Shown in pieces: positions 1-8,914 of a stretch of 64,000 nucleotides of DNA. The notes under the pieces were generated by a model. The model did not search any database, was not told the origin of the DNA, and saw only the letters and a program-made list of their open reading frames with translations. Source of the DNA: Butyricicoccus pullicaecorum (GTDB taxonomy: Bacteria > Bacillota > Clostridia > Oscillospirales > Butyricicoccaceae). The position numbers were made by a program, and so were the translations under genes. Location: NCBI GenBank assembly GCA_018365995.1, contig JAGZIY010000003.1:116041-180040 (forward strand). The letters run 5' to 3'. Numbering within the stretch: position 1 is the stretch's first letter; each line of letters begins with the position of its first letter.

Positions 1-55
1 TAGAATAAAAGAAACAGAAAAACACTTTGACAACAAGAATTGAGGATGTGTTTTC

Positions 56-490
56 ATGAATATTATGTTTTTCCTAACCCTTAAAAGCGATGTTACCTAT
101 CTCTATGATGATATGGGACTCAAGGAGGGTTTGGACAAATTGCAGGAGAGTGGTTATCATGCAATTCCGCTGATTTCCAGAGAGGGAGAATATATTGGAA
201 CGGTTACAGAGGGTGATTTCCTCTGGATGATGTGTACATGTGGAGAAATCATTGGAAAGAAGAGAACCGTATCTTTACAAATGCGTGATTTGCCGCGCCG
301 ATGCGATAATAAGGCAGTTGCGGCAAATGCACAGGTTGTGGATCTGCTGTCCCATGCGTCGAATCAAAACTTTGTACCTGTCATTGATGACCGCAATATG
401 TTTGTGGGTATCGTGACCAGAAAAAAGATTTTTGAGTATTGCAAAGACCTGCTGAAAAACGAAGAAAAGTTAAAAAGCACCAGCGCCTGA
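56..490 (+). CDS. CBS-domain pair protein
   Basis: A 144-residue cytosolic protein made of two CBS motifs, roughly residues 10-60 and 75-130. The first ends in the typical 'YIGTVTEGDFLW' strand-turn and the second in 'MFVGIVTRKKIFEY'. CBS pairs usually bind adenine nucleotides and act as energy or ligand sensors. No catalytic domain is attached, so the output partner is unknown. The start ATG follows GAGG at 42-45 with normal spacing. The upstream neighbour lies outside the window. The family assignment is secure; the physiological role is not. Confidence 0.85.
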   Translation: MNIMFFLTLKSDVTYLYDDMGLKEGLDKLQESGYHAIPLISREGEYIGTVTEGDFLWMMCTCGEIIGKKRTVSLQMRDLPRRCDNKAVAANAQVVDLLSHASNQNFVPVIDDRNMFVGIVTRKKIFEYCKDLLKNEEKLKSTSA

Positions 491-532
491 AGGACACTGG
501 TGTGAGTTTGTCCAAAGACTACGGTTTTTAGA

Positions 533-610
533 GGCGTCCGCCGCGCAAAGTGCTTTGGATGAAGAATGCCCGAAATCGCGCATCAATGTGCGGTTTTGGG
601 CATTTTACTG
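533..610 (+). repeat. Dispersed 78-bp noncoding repeat, copy 1
   Basis: This segment aligns without gaps to the reverse complement of 32542-32619, with about 62 of 78 positions identical by eye. Its right part folds into an 18-bp stem (573-590 with 595-612, some G-U pairs). No gene is visible in this gap between the CBS gene and the histidine kinase. The remainder, 611-792, shows only short inverted repeats and I see nothing definable there. It may be a REP-like element or part of a small RNA that ends at the hairpin at 793-829. Confidence 0.6.
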
Positions 611-792
611 AATTTTATGCGCACTATAGGTACGAAATACTTTGTTCATAGTCTGAAATCAGTGTATTCGAAGGCCATTCTGATATTTTTCTTTGAAGCA
701 CAGTGCTTGTGAAAATGCAAAACCCTATGTACATTGAATTTTGACATGCTGTGTGCAGATGCTGTCCAAGAACCGGATTCTGGAACCACATC

Positions 793-829
793 AATCCCAT
801 CATTCATTTTTGGAATGATGGGATTTTTT
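793..829 (+). terminator. Intrinsic terminator
   Basis: A perfect 13-bp stem (793-805 with 813-825) is followed by a T-run on the plus strand. The minus-strand histidine kinase gene ends at the same place, so it may serve both directions, but the T-run favours plus-strand transcripts. Confidence 0.8.
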
Positions 830-2132
830 ATGGCATTTTGGCAAGCGGAATGGTAATGAGAAGTTCAAAAATACCCTGATTACGTGCAATATGAAAGGTT
901 CCGCCATACCGCATCGCGATTTCCTGCAAGCTGGGCAATCCATGCCCGTGATTTTTTCGGTCTGCTTTGCTGCTTGGCGGCAGGGTATTTGTCTTTAATG
1001 GGGAATGGTCAATGGTTGGATTGCAGATGCGAAGCACAAACAATCCTTTATCAGCACGAGTTTGTAGGGAGAGCCGGCGTTCTGAAAAAGGCAGCAGCAT
1101 ACATGCTTCCATGGCATTGTCCATACCGTTTGCAAACAAGGCACAGAGGTCAATAGGCTGTATGGGGAGATGCTTGGGCAGGGCAATGGTGTATTGTGCC
1201 GTGATTTGCTGTTGTTCTATTTGGGTCATCTTATTTTGCAAAACGGCATTCACGATTTGATTTTCGCAATACACAGTATGGGATTGCATGGCTGGTGTAT
1301 TTATGAGTGCCTCGATGTAGGTACGCAAAGAAGCATCGTCCAGCCCACGCATAGTTTGCAGGTGGTTTGCCATATCGTGCCGCAATCGGCGTACCGCAAG
1401 CTGAGACTGTTCTAGTTGGTCATAATAGGTACGGTTGACCTCGTAGAGTGTATTTGCCTGTAAAAGCTGCTCGTGTCTGGACAGCAAACGAATGACATAT
1501 AAATTCATGCAGACAGACAGCAGGATTGCCGGCGTCATAAGAAGTGTTTGCAGATCAAAAAAGTGAGAAAAGGCAACTTGCAGTGCAGATTGTCCCCAAT
1601 TGGGCTGAAGCATGGGAAAGGCAATACAGAGCAAAAGGACGGAAAAGGTGAAAAGGCTCATAAGCAGTGACACACGCCAGAGGGGTGGGGAGAGAATCGG
1701 AATCTCATTGGTACAGATTTTCACATATCGAAACAGCAGCCAAAGCATGAGGAGGATAAAAACTTGAATGCTATGAAGAGTTGTATGTACTTGTGCATGA
1801 GAAGCAGATCCAGAAAGGCTTGGGGCCAATAGTGTGATGAGTCCGCTCAGTGACACAGAAAGGACATAGAGATTCAGAAGCAGAGAGAGCCGTGCGAGCA
1901 AAGAGCCTTGGACACAAAGCCACAGGATACCAAAAAAGAAAGGGAGCAGATAGAGAAGATTTGGGTCGGCAGTGTAGATGGGTAAAGAGGGAGCAATGGA
2001 CAAGATGACAATGCGCGCAAGACGGAAAAAGATGCCGTGACGCAAGGGAAGAAACGTGCCCAGCAGCTTTTCATAAAGCATGCCGCAGGTAAGAACCAGA
2101 ATCAGGTTGCCAAAAAAGAGAAGCATTATCAT
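828..2132 (-). CDS. Sensor histidine kinase, GHKL/AgrC type
   Basis: A 434-residue membrane kinase. The first ~210 residues form six or so hydrophobic helices, the usual sensor half of AgrC/VirS-like kinases. A dimerisation and phosphoacceptor segment 'RRLRHDMANHL' follows around residue 250. A GHKL ATPase domain completes it, with an N-box 'NGMDNAMEA' and a G-box 'GHGLPSL'. Its ATG overlaps the stop of the upstream response regulator by four bases (ATGA), so the two are translationally coupled. Kinases of this class often sense peptides or cell-envelope stress. The divergent ABC transporter suggests an antimicrobial-peptide or export role, which is inference. Confidence 0.88.
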   Translation of the reverse strand: MIMLLFFGNLILVLTCGMLYEKLLGTFLPLRHGIFFRLARIVILSIAPSLPIYTADPNLLYLLPFFFGILWLCVQGSLLARLSLLLNLYVLSVSLSGLITLLAPSLSGSASHAQVHTTLHSIQVFILLMLWLLFRYVKICTNEIPILSPPLWRVSLLMSLFTFSVLLLCIAFPMLQPNWGQSALQVAFSHFFDLQTLLMTPAILLSVCMNLYVIRLLSRHEQLLQANTLYEVNRTYYDQLEQSQLAVRRLRHDMANHLQTMRGLDDASLRTYIEALINTPAMQSHTVYCENQIVNAVLQNKMTQIEQQQITAQYTIALPKHLPIQPIDLCALFANGMDNAMEACMLLPFSERRLSLQTRADKGLFVLRICNPTIDHSPLKTNTLPPSSKADRKNHGHGLPSLQEIAMRYGGTFHIARNQGIFELLITIPLAKMP

Positions 2133-2818
2133 AGCAATAGACCACGGGCACAGGATTCCAGAACCGATTGGCGATTGGAGCGGCTGATGGGAAGCTGGAT
2201 ACTGCCTAGAAAGACGGCATGATTTTCGATGCGGTCTATGGCGCCGATGCGCACCAGATAGCGCTGGTGGATTCGTATGAATTCATCTGAAAGACGTTCG
2301 GCTACCCGATCCAGCTTATCGTAAAATGTATATTCTGTATGTACTGTGACGAGGTGAATCAACCGGCGGTCACTGAAAAAATAGCGGATATCCGAAAAAG
2401 GGATACGGTAGAGCCCCTCATGATTTTGTACCACAAAGGCTGTGACCTGTTCCTGCTGTTGCTGTACACGCGTTAGGACATGAACGAGTTTATCGGTTTT
2501 TAGAGGTTTCATAAGATAGTCAAACGCACAAACCGAATATCCGTCAAACACATAGTCGGGGTATCCGGTTAAGAATACGATTGGAATATGGATATGTAGA
2601 GCACGAATCTGTTTGGCGGTTTCCATTCCAGAAATCCCACTCATTTCGATATCCAGAAAAAGAAGATCCAACGTGTCAGGGTGCTTTTGCAGCCATGAAA
2701 GCACTCCTTCGCCGGAAGAGAATTCATAGCAAATACAGTTGGGGGAAAGCCGTTCCAGTGCACTGTGCAGTGCAAAGCGCGATTCCATTGCGTCATCGCA
2801 GATTCCAATACGAAGCAT
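2129..2818 (-). CDS. LytTR-family response regulator
   Basis: A 229-residue regulator with an N-terminal receiver domain: acidic 'CDD' at residues 7-9, phosphoacceptor Asp in 'LLFLDIEMSG', and 'YLMKPLK' carrying the conserved Lys. A C-terminal LytTR DNA-binding domain follows (~residues 130-225, with 'DIRYFFSDRRLIHLVT' and 'FIRIHQRYLVR'). It is the first gene of a two-gene operon with the GHKL kinase and is transcribed away from the ABC transporter at 3043. A TATAAT -10 box lies at 2854-2859 on the minus strand. LytTR regulators bind direct repeats near promoters. Likely targets are its own operon and the transporter, but that is not shown. Confidence 0.9.
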   Translation of the reverse strand: MLRIGICDDAMESRFALHSALERLSPNCICYEFSSGEGVLSWLQKHPDTLDLLFLDIEMSGISGMETAKQIRALHIHIPIVFLTGYPDYVFDGYSVCAFDYLMKPLKTDKLVHVLTRVQQQQEQVTAFVVQNHEGLYRIPFSDIRYFFSDRRLIHLVTVHTEYTFYDKLDRVAERLSDEFIRIHQRYLVRIGAIDRIENHAVFLGSIQLPISRSNRQSVLESCARGLLL

Positions 2819-2927
2819 GATAAATCCCTTTCGATATCAATGGTTATGTCCTTATTATAGCAAATTTGAATATCTTTTGCATCTCAGCCAGTTCCAAATT
2901 TGACATATAATCTGCAAAAGTTTACAA

Positions 2928-2955
2928 GGATATTTGGCAGCTGCAAAAAATATCC
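2928..2955. promoter_or_regulatory. Inverted repeat between divergent operons
   Basis: Arms GGATATTT and AAATATCC (8 bp each) enclose an off-centre GCAGCTGC palindrome. It sits in the 224-base divergent region between the LytTR regulator and the ABC transporter. A possible plus-strand promoter is TTGCGT (2984-2989) with TATTAT (3007-3012), spacing 17. The symmetry is atypical for LytTR proteins, which prefer direct repeats, so another regulator could bind here. Confidence 0.4.
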
Positions 2956-3042
2956 AGCGGCATACCAGTTTTGACAATGCGGTTTGCGTGTTTCGCAGGA
3001 CATCGGTATTATGGAACTATAGAAATGAAAGGAGTGAAAATC

Positions 3043-3786
3043 ATGATGCTGCAAGTAAAGAATCTGCATAAATCCTATCAGATTGGAAAACAGAATTATG
3101 AGGTGCTGAAAGGGGTTTCACTGACTGTGGAACAGGGAGAGCTGGTTGCCGTAATGGGTCCCTCTGGTTCTGGAAAAACAACACTGCTCAATTGTATTTC
3201 CCGCTATATTCCGTTTGAGTCAGGAGAAATTTTGCTGGGAGATATCGCGCTGGCTGCATTAAATGAAAATGAGATTGCCAGAGTTCGCAATACACGTCTT
3301 GGATTTGTCTTTCAGGATTTTATGCTTTTAGATGGATTGACAGTACGGGATAACATTATGCTGCCGCGTATCATTGGGGGGAATACAGATGGAGATATGG
3401 AACAAACCGCTGATAATCTCTGCAAAATGTTTGGAATTGATGCAATCAAGCACAAATATCCGGCTGAAATCTCGGGCGGAGAACGCCAAAGGACGGCTGT
3501 GGCACGTGCGCTGATCAATCACCCGCTGATGATTTTGGCAGATGAGCCAACGGGAAACTTGGATTCGAAATCTTCGAGAGCAGTTATTCGGGCATTTGAG
3601 CAGGCAAAGCAGGAACTGGGAGCCACGATTTTTATGGTGACACACGATTCCTTTGCGGCTTCTTATTGTGACCGTGTCATATTGATGCAGGACGGTGTCG
3701 TATATCAGCAGTTGCAGAGTAAAGGAGACTGTGCCGCATTTCAGGACGAACTGCTGGGTGCAATCAAAAATATGAGCAGGGAGTGA
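3043..3786 (+). CDS. ABC transporter ATPase, BceA/MacB type
   Basis: A 247-residue ATPase with Walker A 'GPSGSGKTT' (~residue 39), signature 'SGGERQRTAVARAL' and Walker B 'LMILADEPTGNLDSK'. This arrangement is typical of the LolD/MacB/BceA class that powers FtsX-type permeases. I chose the ATG at 3043 because 'AAAGGAG' precedes it at the right distance; an in-frame start exists at 2971 but has no ribosome site. The permease follows six bases after the stop. The pair is likely a cell-envelope transporter for peptide antibiotic sensing or detoxification, by analogy to BceAB. The substrate is unknown. Confidence 0.9.
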   Translation: MMLQVKNLHKSYQIGKQNYEVLKGVSLTVEQGELVAVMGPSGSGKTTLLNCISRYIPFESGEILLGDIALAALNENEIARVRNTRLGFVFQDFMLLDGLTVRDNIMLPRIIGGNTDGDMEQTADNLCKMFGIDAIKHKYPAEISGGERQRTAVARALINHPLMILADEPTGNLDSKSSRAVIRAFEQAKQELGATIFMVTHDSFAASYCDRVILMQDGVVYQQLQSKGDCAAFQDELLGAIKNMSRE

Positions 3787-3791
3787 ACTGT

Positions 3792-5921
3792 ATGCAAACC
3801 TTTCATGAAGTATATGCTGCCTTGCGGCGCAAAAACTGGGCACAGTATCGCCTTTTGACGAACTGCTGCTTCTTTTCGGTTCTGCTGATTACAGCCTATG
3901 TGACGATGATGCGCTCGCCAACGATTCTCAATGTATTGCCGGAAGGCGGCGATTCACGCAAACAGGTGATGATGATTTTTGTGCTTGCCTGTGTAGGATG
4001 CGCTGTATTTACTACATATGCCAGTGCCATTTTCTTTCGCCAAAAATCACGGGAAATTGGTGTATTTTTACTGTTGGGTGCAACCCGAAAACAGATATGT
4101 AAGCTATTATTTGCAGACCTCGCACGAATCGCTGCAATCTCTTGTCTTTCAGGTGCACTATTGGGTGCACCACTCGCATGGGGAATATGGTTTTTGTTCC
4201 GCTTGTTTGTGGTGGATAGTGAGGAAATGCCGTTGACTTTTGATTCACAGGCATATCTGTTTGCATTGGTTTTTTCCATTTTTGTGGTTGTGATGCTCTT
4301 TGGCATGGGAACACGTTTTATTCGGCGCACCAATATTATAGATGTGGTCAATACATCACATAAAACAGAGCCGATTCGGGAGGTAAAGGCTTGGTATGGC
4401 AGTGTTGGGATTTTTCTCATGGTAGTGGGCGGCTTACTGGGCTATCTGATGCCGAGTTTTTTTGTGCTTGTTCTGCACTGGTATGCGGCCGGGTGGATTG
4501 ATGGTATTTTTTATGTGCCCCTGTTTATTGGGCTTTATATGGTGCTGCTGCATACCGTGGTCAATGGATTTCAAAAAGGGAAAAGCCGTTATCGGCATTT
4601 GATTTCTACTGCGATGATGAAGTTTCAAGGACGGCAGACTGTGCGCAATATGTTAGTGATTACTGTACTGCTGGCGGGTGCGTATTTTGGGTTGTTCTAT
4701 ACACCGATGCTGGGAACAGGTGCAATCATTGAATTTGCACAGCGCCCCATTGATTATGCGTTTCACTATCGAAATGACCAGACCAATATGATACAGAGAG
4801 CAGAGATAGAACAGCTGGCAAAGGAGGAAAATGTACAGATTACAAGCTGGACACAGGCGCAGATCGCAGAACTTGGAGTGGACGGAACGACACAGGTGGA
4901 GCGCGAAACAGCACTTGGTGTAACGTATGAAACATTATATGTAGAAATGCTGGCATCAACAGGTTTCATGTCGGAAAGCGCGTATGAAGCGTTGACAGGA
5001 CAAGATGCGGTGGTGGAAAAGGGACACGTGAAAACGGTTGTAGATGATAATGGGGGGACACGGTGGAGAACCGACCCAAATATCACACGTGTAGAGAATC
5101 TGGTCACGGGACAGGTACTGCACGTAGAGCCGGATATTGACAGCCCGCTCCAATATAGTATGCTCATTGGCTACTATGTTCTCAATGATGAGGACTATGC
5201 TGCAATCTCGAAAGGCTTGCTGCCAGACTGGCAGGAAACTATGGTATTTTTTAACGTAGCGGACAGTGATGCAAGCTATCCCTTTGCCAAACGATTGTTT
5301 GATGAAATCGTCGACCGCTCCGGACCGGAGGTAGAGCAGTATGATGCGTTTAATTATGGCGCACAAATATATGCCCAAAGCCAAGGGGAAACGTATTATT
5401 ATGCGCGGGAGAACCTGAAAGCAGCAGGACTTCAGCATATTGATTATGCAGAGCGGGATTCTTCGGAATTTCGATTGTACTGGAAGTATATGCCGCAATT
5501 TCGGGTATTCGATCAAAATGATTTCGTGCGTACAACTGCGGTGTTCCTAATGCTGTTTATTTTTATTGCAATCATTTGCTTTGCGGCAGTCATTATCATT
5601 GCCTATACGCGCTGCATAACGATTGCGATGGGAAATATTGAACTGTATGAGGATTTAAGACGTTTGGGTGCAAGCCGTGCGTATTTATTGGAAACCGTGC
5701 GCGGGCAGGTCAGCCGTATCTTCTTTATGCCTTGTCTGGTCGGTACGTTGGGGATTCTGGCGCTGTATATCATGATTTTATATTTCAATGACAATACTTT
5801 GTCTTTTCATGAAATTGCAGGGTTGGGTGTCAGCGGTATTTTAGTATTGGCAGTGTCCGCACTCCTGTATGGTGTTTATCGTATTTCCAGACGTAAGGTT
5901 TGTGAGATTTTAGGTGTATGA
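3792..5921 (+). CDS. FtsX-family ABC permease, BceB-like
   Basis: About 709 residues with the BceB layout: an N-terminal helix, a three-helix FtsX unit, further paired helices, a large extracellular insert of about 200 residues (roughly residues 320-560), and a final FtsX unit near the C-terminus. BceB-type permeases recognise peptide antibiotics such as bacitracin through the extracellular domain and signal to a partner kinase. Here the neighbouring kinase is GHKL/LytTR rather than the intramembrane-sensing OmpR type usually paired with BceAB. The start is the ATG at 3792 after GGGAG; an upstream in-frame GTG at 3783 is less likely. Confidence 0.86.
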   Translation: MQTFHEVYAALRRKNWAQYRLLTNCCFFSVLLITAYVTMMRSPTILNVLPEGGDSRKQVMMIFVLACVGCAVFTTYASAIFFRQKSREIGVFLLLGATRKQICKLLFADLARIAAISCLSGALLGAPLAWGIWFLFRLFVVDSEEMPLTFDSQAYLFALVFSIFVVVMLFGMGTRFIRRTNIIDVVNTSHKTEPIREVKAWYGSVGIFLMVVGGLLGYLMPSFFVLVLHWYAAGWIDGIFYVPLFIGLYMVLLHTVVNGFQKGKSRYRHLISTAMMKFQGRQTVRNMLVITVLLAGAYFGLFYTPMLGTGAIIEFAQRPIDYAFHYRNDQTNMIQRAEIEQLAKEENVQITSWTQAQIAELGVDGTTQVERETALGVTYETLYVEMLASTGFMSESAYEALTGQDAVVEKGHVKTVVDDNGGTRWRTDPNITRVENLVTGQVLHVEPDIDSPLQYSMLIGYYVLNDEDYAAISKGLLPDWQETMVFFNVADSDASYPFAKRLFDEIVDRSGPEVEQYDAFNYGAQIYAQSQGETYYYARENLKAAGLQHIDYAERDSSEFRLYWKYMPQFRVFDQNDFVRTTAVFLMLFIFIAIICFAAVIIIAYTRCITIAMGNIELYEDLRRLGASRAYLLETVRGQVSRIFFMPCLVGTLGILALYIMILYFNDNTLSFHEIAGLGVSGILVLAVSALLYGVYRISRRKVCEILGV

Positions 5922-6054
5922 TAGCGGGTGAGAATCCTATTGCCGTATGTACAAAGCCGATTCCTGTAGAAGCTGACAATGATGACGCGGCGCGGAGAAT
6001 GTGGCGGAACACCTGAAAAAACGATAATTATTATATAATTATTTGTGCAATATA

Positions 6055-6083
6055 TTGAAAGTGCGGCGGGGAAGTGCTATGAT
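6055..6083 (+). promoter_or_regulatory. Sigma-A type promoter
   Basis: TTGAAA (6055-6060), a 17-base spacer, then TATGAT (6078-6083), 62 bases before the start of the secreted protein. The rest of the gap 5922-6054 holds an AT-rich stretch and no gene. Confidence 0.75.
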
Positions 6084-6145
6084 ATGAACAAGGAGTGTTG
6101 TAAGAGATACAGCATTGGAAATCATAAAGGAGGAAAATAGAAATC

Positions 6146-6931
6146 ATGAAAAAGTCATATCGTTTGATAAGCGGAGTGACAGCTGGTGTACTCGCTGTGG
6201 GTCTCATGGGAGCGGGACAAGCAGCAGATGCCTCCGCCCCTGCAAAGGCATATCAGAATCAGGCAGCAACGCCGCATTATGATATTGCCAAGAGAACCGA
6301 AAAAGCAACCGTAGACGGAAAGTTAGACGATGGTGTGTGGAAAACGGTTGCGGCCCTGTCAGGTGATTTCCATTTTCCTTGGGACGCAAAGGAAGCACCC
6401 CTGACGGTATTTAAGGGTTATCATGATGGTACAAGCTTTTATTTTGGATTTGAAATTACAGACGCAGATGTTGTGGTAGAGGAAGCGTGGAAGGCTGATG
6501 AAAGTACGGTTGATGCCGAAGACCGTGCAGAGTTGTTCTTTGCCGGTGGAAGTGTAGATAAGCCAACGCCAAAGGGTATGCCGCTGTATTATGGCATTGA
6601 AATCGATCCCAAGGGGCGCGTACACGACTATTCGATTGAATACTACCGCAAGTTTGACAGCAAATGGAATTTGAGCGGACTGGAGACAAAGGGAGTTCAA
6701 ACAGACACAGGATATGTAGTAGAAGGCAAAATCCCGCTCAAATCCTTGCAGGATTTGGGACTGATTCAGAATGATGTCATGCGTGCAGGCGTATACCGTG
6801 CGGAATTTTCTGCCCCCAAGAAGGATGAGAAAGATCCGGTGATGGAATGGATTTCTTGGGTCGATCCCAAGACAGAAGCGCCAGATTATCATGTGGATTC
6901 TTCATTTGGCGAATTTAGATTCCTAAAATAA
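6146..6931 (+). CDS. Secreted CBM9-like carbohydrate-binding protein
   Basis: 261 residues. A signal peptide (Lys-rich start, hydrophobic core, Ala-rich cleavage region around residues 25-31) is followed by a single beta-sandwich. The motifs 'KATVDGKLDDGVWK', 'YFGFEITDADV', 'DRAELFF' and 'GYVVEGKIPLKSL' are characteristic of the CBM9/DOMON-like fold found on xylanases and sugar-binding proteins. No catalytic module, sortase signal or lipobox is present, so it is probably released or loosely attached. The ATG follows AAAGGAGG. It is monocistronic, with its own promoter and a terminator shared with the convergent glycosylase. The ligand is unknown. Confidence 0.78.
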   Translation: MKKSYRLISGVTAGVLAVGLMGAGQAADASAPAKAYQNQAATPHYDIAKRTEKATVDGKLDDGVWKTVAALSGDFHFPWDAKEAPLTVFKGYHDGTSFYFGFEITDADVVVEEAWKADESTVDAEDRAELFFAGGSVDKPTPKGMPLYYGIEIDPKGRVHDYSIEYYRKFDSKWNLSGLETKGVQTDTGYVVEGKIPLKSLQDLGLIQNDVMRAGVYRAEFSAPKKDEKDPVMEWISWVDPKTEAPDYHVDSSFGEFRFLK

Positions 6932-6941
6932 TGAGTAGAAG

Positions 6942-6980
6942 AAATTTCCCCATCATTCATTTGAAATGATGGGGAAATTT
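6942..6980. terminator. Bidirectional intrinsic terminator
   Basis: A perfect 16-bp stem (6942-6957 with 6965-6980) lies between convergent genes, with T-rich tails on both strands. Confidence 0.85.
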
Positions 6981-7805
6981 TTAGATGAAGGAATTGTGTT
7001 TTGCACGACCGAAGAAAAATAGATATTGCTGCATGACTCCGTTGAAAGGGGCATACTGTGCAAATGGATAGCCGTTTGGATAATGCGTATCGAGTACACG
7101 GTTGATCCAGACATCTTTTGGAAATGCGTCCAGCCGATGAAAACCAAACAGCATCACGCAGTGTGCAATCTTAGTGCCAACCCCATGAAAAGCGAGCAGA
7201 GACTGCAAAAGTTCATGGTCAGACTGTTGGGTGAGTTCCGCAAACTGTGAGGGATTTTGACAGACAAACTGTGCAGCTTTTTGGATGTAGGGGAGACGAT
7301 AGCCAAGCCCGCAGGAGGCGAGGGTATCTGGATCTAAAGCAGCGAGTTGGGACGGTGTTGGAAATGCGTAGAGTATTTGTCCCTGTTCCTCTCCGATGGG
7401 AGTACCGGCAGCAGTGCATAAGGCTTCTACCGATTTTCGAATGGCGGGAATCGATTTACGCTGTGAGAGGAGAAAGGTAATCAGCATTTCCCAAGGGTCT
7501 TGCTGTAAGATACGGATACCGCGTCCATATTCGGCAGCTTGTGTCAAATAGGAATCAGATGGCAGGATTTTGGAACGCAGTGCGGTATAATTGCGGTCAA
7601 AATCAAAGTAAGTATGCCAGAGGTCATCGAACTCGGCTTGTGTGCAGGTAAGTTCTAGACGATTGGGAGCACGCTGAGAGAGGATGACTGTGTGTTTTCC
7701 GGCAAAGATGCGACACTGATTGTCTGCGAGCGGGTACCAGCGAAAGCATTGACCGCTTTGTGCAATTTTTATTGCATCAAAATCATCTGTTAATTGAATT
7801 TCCAT
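6981..7805 (-). CDS. OGG1-type 8-oxoguanine DNA glycosylase/lyase
   Basis: A 274-residue base-excision repair enzyme. The N-terminal domain ('QSGQCFRWYPL') resembles the OGG N-domain. The C-terminal HhH-GPD domain carries 'FHGVGTKIAHC' with the catalytic Lys and 'FPKDVWI' with the catalytic Asp. Proteins of this family excise 8-oxoguanine and nick the abasic site. The length matches the clostridial OGG family. It is monocistronic, convergent with the CBM9-like gene, and its ATG is preceded by a weak GAGG. The family is clear; exact base specificity cannot be read from sequence. Confidence 0.86.
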   Translation of the reverse strand: MEIQLTDDFDAIKIAQSGQCFRWYPLADNQCRIFAGKHTVILSQRAPNRLELTCTQAEFDDLWHTYFDFDRNYTALRSKILPSDSYLTQAAEYGRGIRILQQDPWEMLITFLLSQRKSIPAIRKSVEALCTAAGTPIGEEQGQILYAFPTPSQLAALDPDTLASCGLGYRLPYIQKAAQFVCQNPSQFAELTQQSDHELLQSLLAFHGVGTKIAHCVMLFGFHRLDAFPKDVWINRVLDTHYPNGYPFAQYAPFNGVMQQYLFFFGRAKHNSFI

Positions 7806-7982
7806 CGAAATACCTCGGATTTTGTCATTTTTAATGGGAATAGTATAACAGAGATAGGAGTGAGATGCAAATGAATTTCAAAAACTTCTGTAAGCCATTG
7901 CGAAAAAATAGAGCGAAACACTTCGAAATAACGTGTAAAGCAAATAATATTTAACCAATTTGTGAACTTTTGTGTGGGTACA

Positions 7983-8011
7983 TTGAACCGCAAGGAAAAC
8001 ACGGGTATAAT
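7983..8011 (+). promoter_or_regulatory. Sigma-A type promoter
   Basis: TTGAAC, a 17-base spacer and TATAAT lie 33 bases before the zinc-ribbon membrane protein. The gap 7806-7982 shows nothing else. Confidence 0.75.
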
Positions 8012-8043
8012 AAAAGTAATCTAAATTTAAGGTGGCTTTTTAT

Positions 8044-8436
8044 ATGTTAGATTTCTTACGTCGTTTGATGTATGGCCGCTATGGAAACGATGCACTGAAC
8101 CAGTTTTTGATTGTCACAGCAGGTATCCTGTTTATCCCTTGGATTTTTACCCGTTGGGTTATGATTTCGTGGGTGATTTTGGCAATCATTGTGGTTGTGT
8201 ATTTTCGAATGTTTTCCAGAAATTGTTATAAGCGTGCTTCTGAAAATCAGAGGTTTTTGACATGGTTCACGCCGTTCCAGAGAAAAATGGCTGGAAGAAA
8301 AATGCAGATGCAGGATAAACAGCACCGCTATTATAAATGCCCTTCTTGCTCAAAAACCTTGCGTGTACCACGCGGTCGAGGTCGAATTGAGATCACTTGT
8401 CCCCATTGTAAACGAAAATTTGTCAAGAAAACCTAA
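8044..8436 (+). CDS. Small membrane protein with C-terminal zinc ribbon
   Basis: 130 residues. Two adjacent hydrophobic helices (~residues 18-58) form a hairpin in the membrane. A basic linker follows, then a C-terminal ribbon 'CPSC...CPHC' that would bind one zinc ion. The start is the ATG at 8044 after AAGGTGG. Similar two-helix zinc-ribbon proteins are widespread in Clostridia and lack an assigned function. It stands alone between its own promoter and that of the SCP2 protein. Confidence 0.75.
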   Translation: MLDFLRRLMYGRYGNDALNQFLIVTAGILFIPWIFTRWVMISWVILAIIVVVYFRMFSRNCYKRASENQRFLTWFTPFQRKMAGRKMQMQDKQHRYYKCPSCSKTLRVPRGRGRIEITCPHCKRKFVKKT

Positions 8437-8456
8437 AAGTTTTGCCAGAAAAGCAC

Positions 8457-8485
8457 TTGCCCTTTTGTTTGTTTTGCGCCATAAT
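8457..8485 (+). promoter_or_regulatory. Sigma-A type promoter
   Basis: TTGCCC, a 17-base spacer and CATAAT lie upstream of the SCP2-domain gene. Confidence 0.6.
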
Positions 8486-8538
8486 AGAATTGTAGTGAAA
8501 TTATGACAAAACTGATTACTTTAAGGGGGCAACAAACA

Positions 8539-8865
8539 ATGACAGTAGAACAGCTGACAGCAAAAGTCTATGAGAAACTAAAAGATAAGGATTTTGGTTC
8601 TGAAATGGGACGCCTGCTTGCCATTCAGGTGAATTTGACCGGAAGGATTGGCGGCGTATTCTATATTGAAATTTTGGATGGTCGGCTGTCTGTCATGCCG
8701 TATGAATATATTGACCGAGATGCTGTACTTTCTATGACAATGACAAATTGTGGAAAGTTGTTGTCTGGCAAGCTGGATATGCAGGAAGCATATCATGCAG
8801 GAAAAGTCAAGATTGAGGGCGATATGGATAAGGTTTTGATTCTGACTCGTTTGCTCATGCAGTAA
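8539..8865 (+). CDS. SCP2 sterol-binding-domain protein
   Basis: 108 residues, nearly all one SCP2-like fold (~residues 25-105). Features are 'FYIEILDGRLSVMPYEYIDRDAVLSM' and the C-terminal 'AGKVKIEGDMDKVLILTRL', typical of bacterial SCP2 proteins that bind hydrophobic ligands. The ligand is not known in bacteria. The start is the ATG at 8539 after AAGGGGGC; an in-frame upstream ATG at 8503 has no ribosome site. Monocistronic, followed directly by a terminator. Confidence 0.82.
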   Translation: MTVEQLTAKVYEKLKDKDFGSEMGRLLAIQVNLTGRIGGVFYIEILDGRLSVMPYEYIDRDAVLSMTMTNCGKLLSGKLDMQEAYHAGKVKIEGDMDKVLILTRLLMQ

Positions 8866-8871
8866 AAAAAA

Positions 8872-8905
8872 CTCCGTTTTATCTTGTGATAAAGCGGAGC
8901 TTTTT
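8872..8905. terminator. Intrinsic terminator between convergent genes
   Basis: A 12-bp stem CTCCGTTTTATC/GATAAAGCGGAG is followed by TTTTTT on the plus strand and A-rich sequence on the other side. Confidence 0.85.
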
Positions 8906-8914
8906 TAGTTTCTG

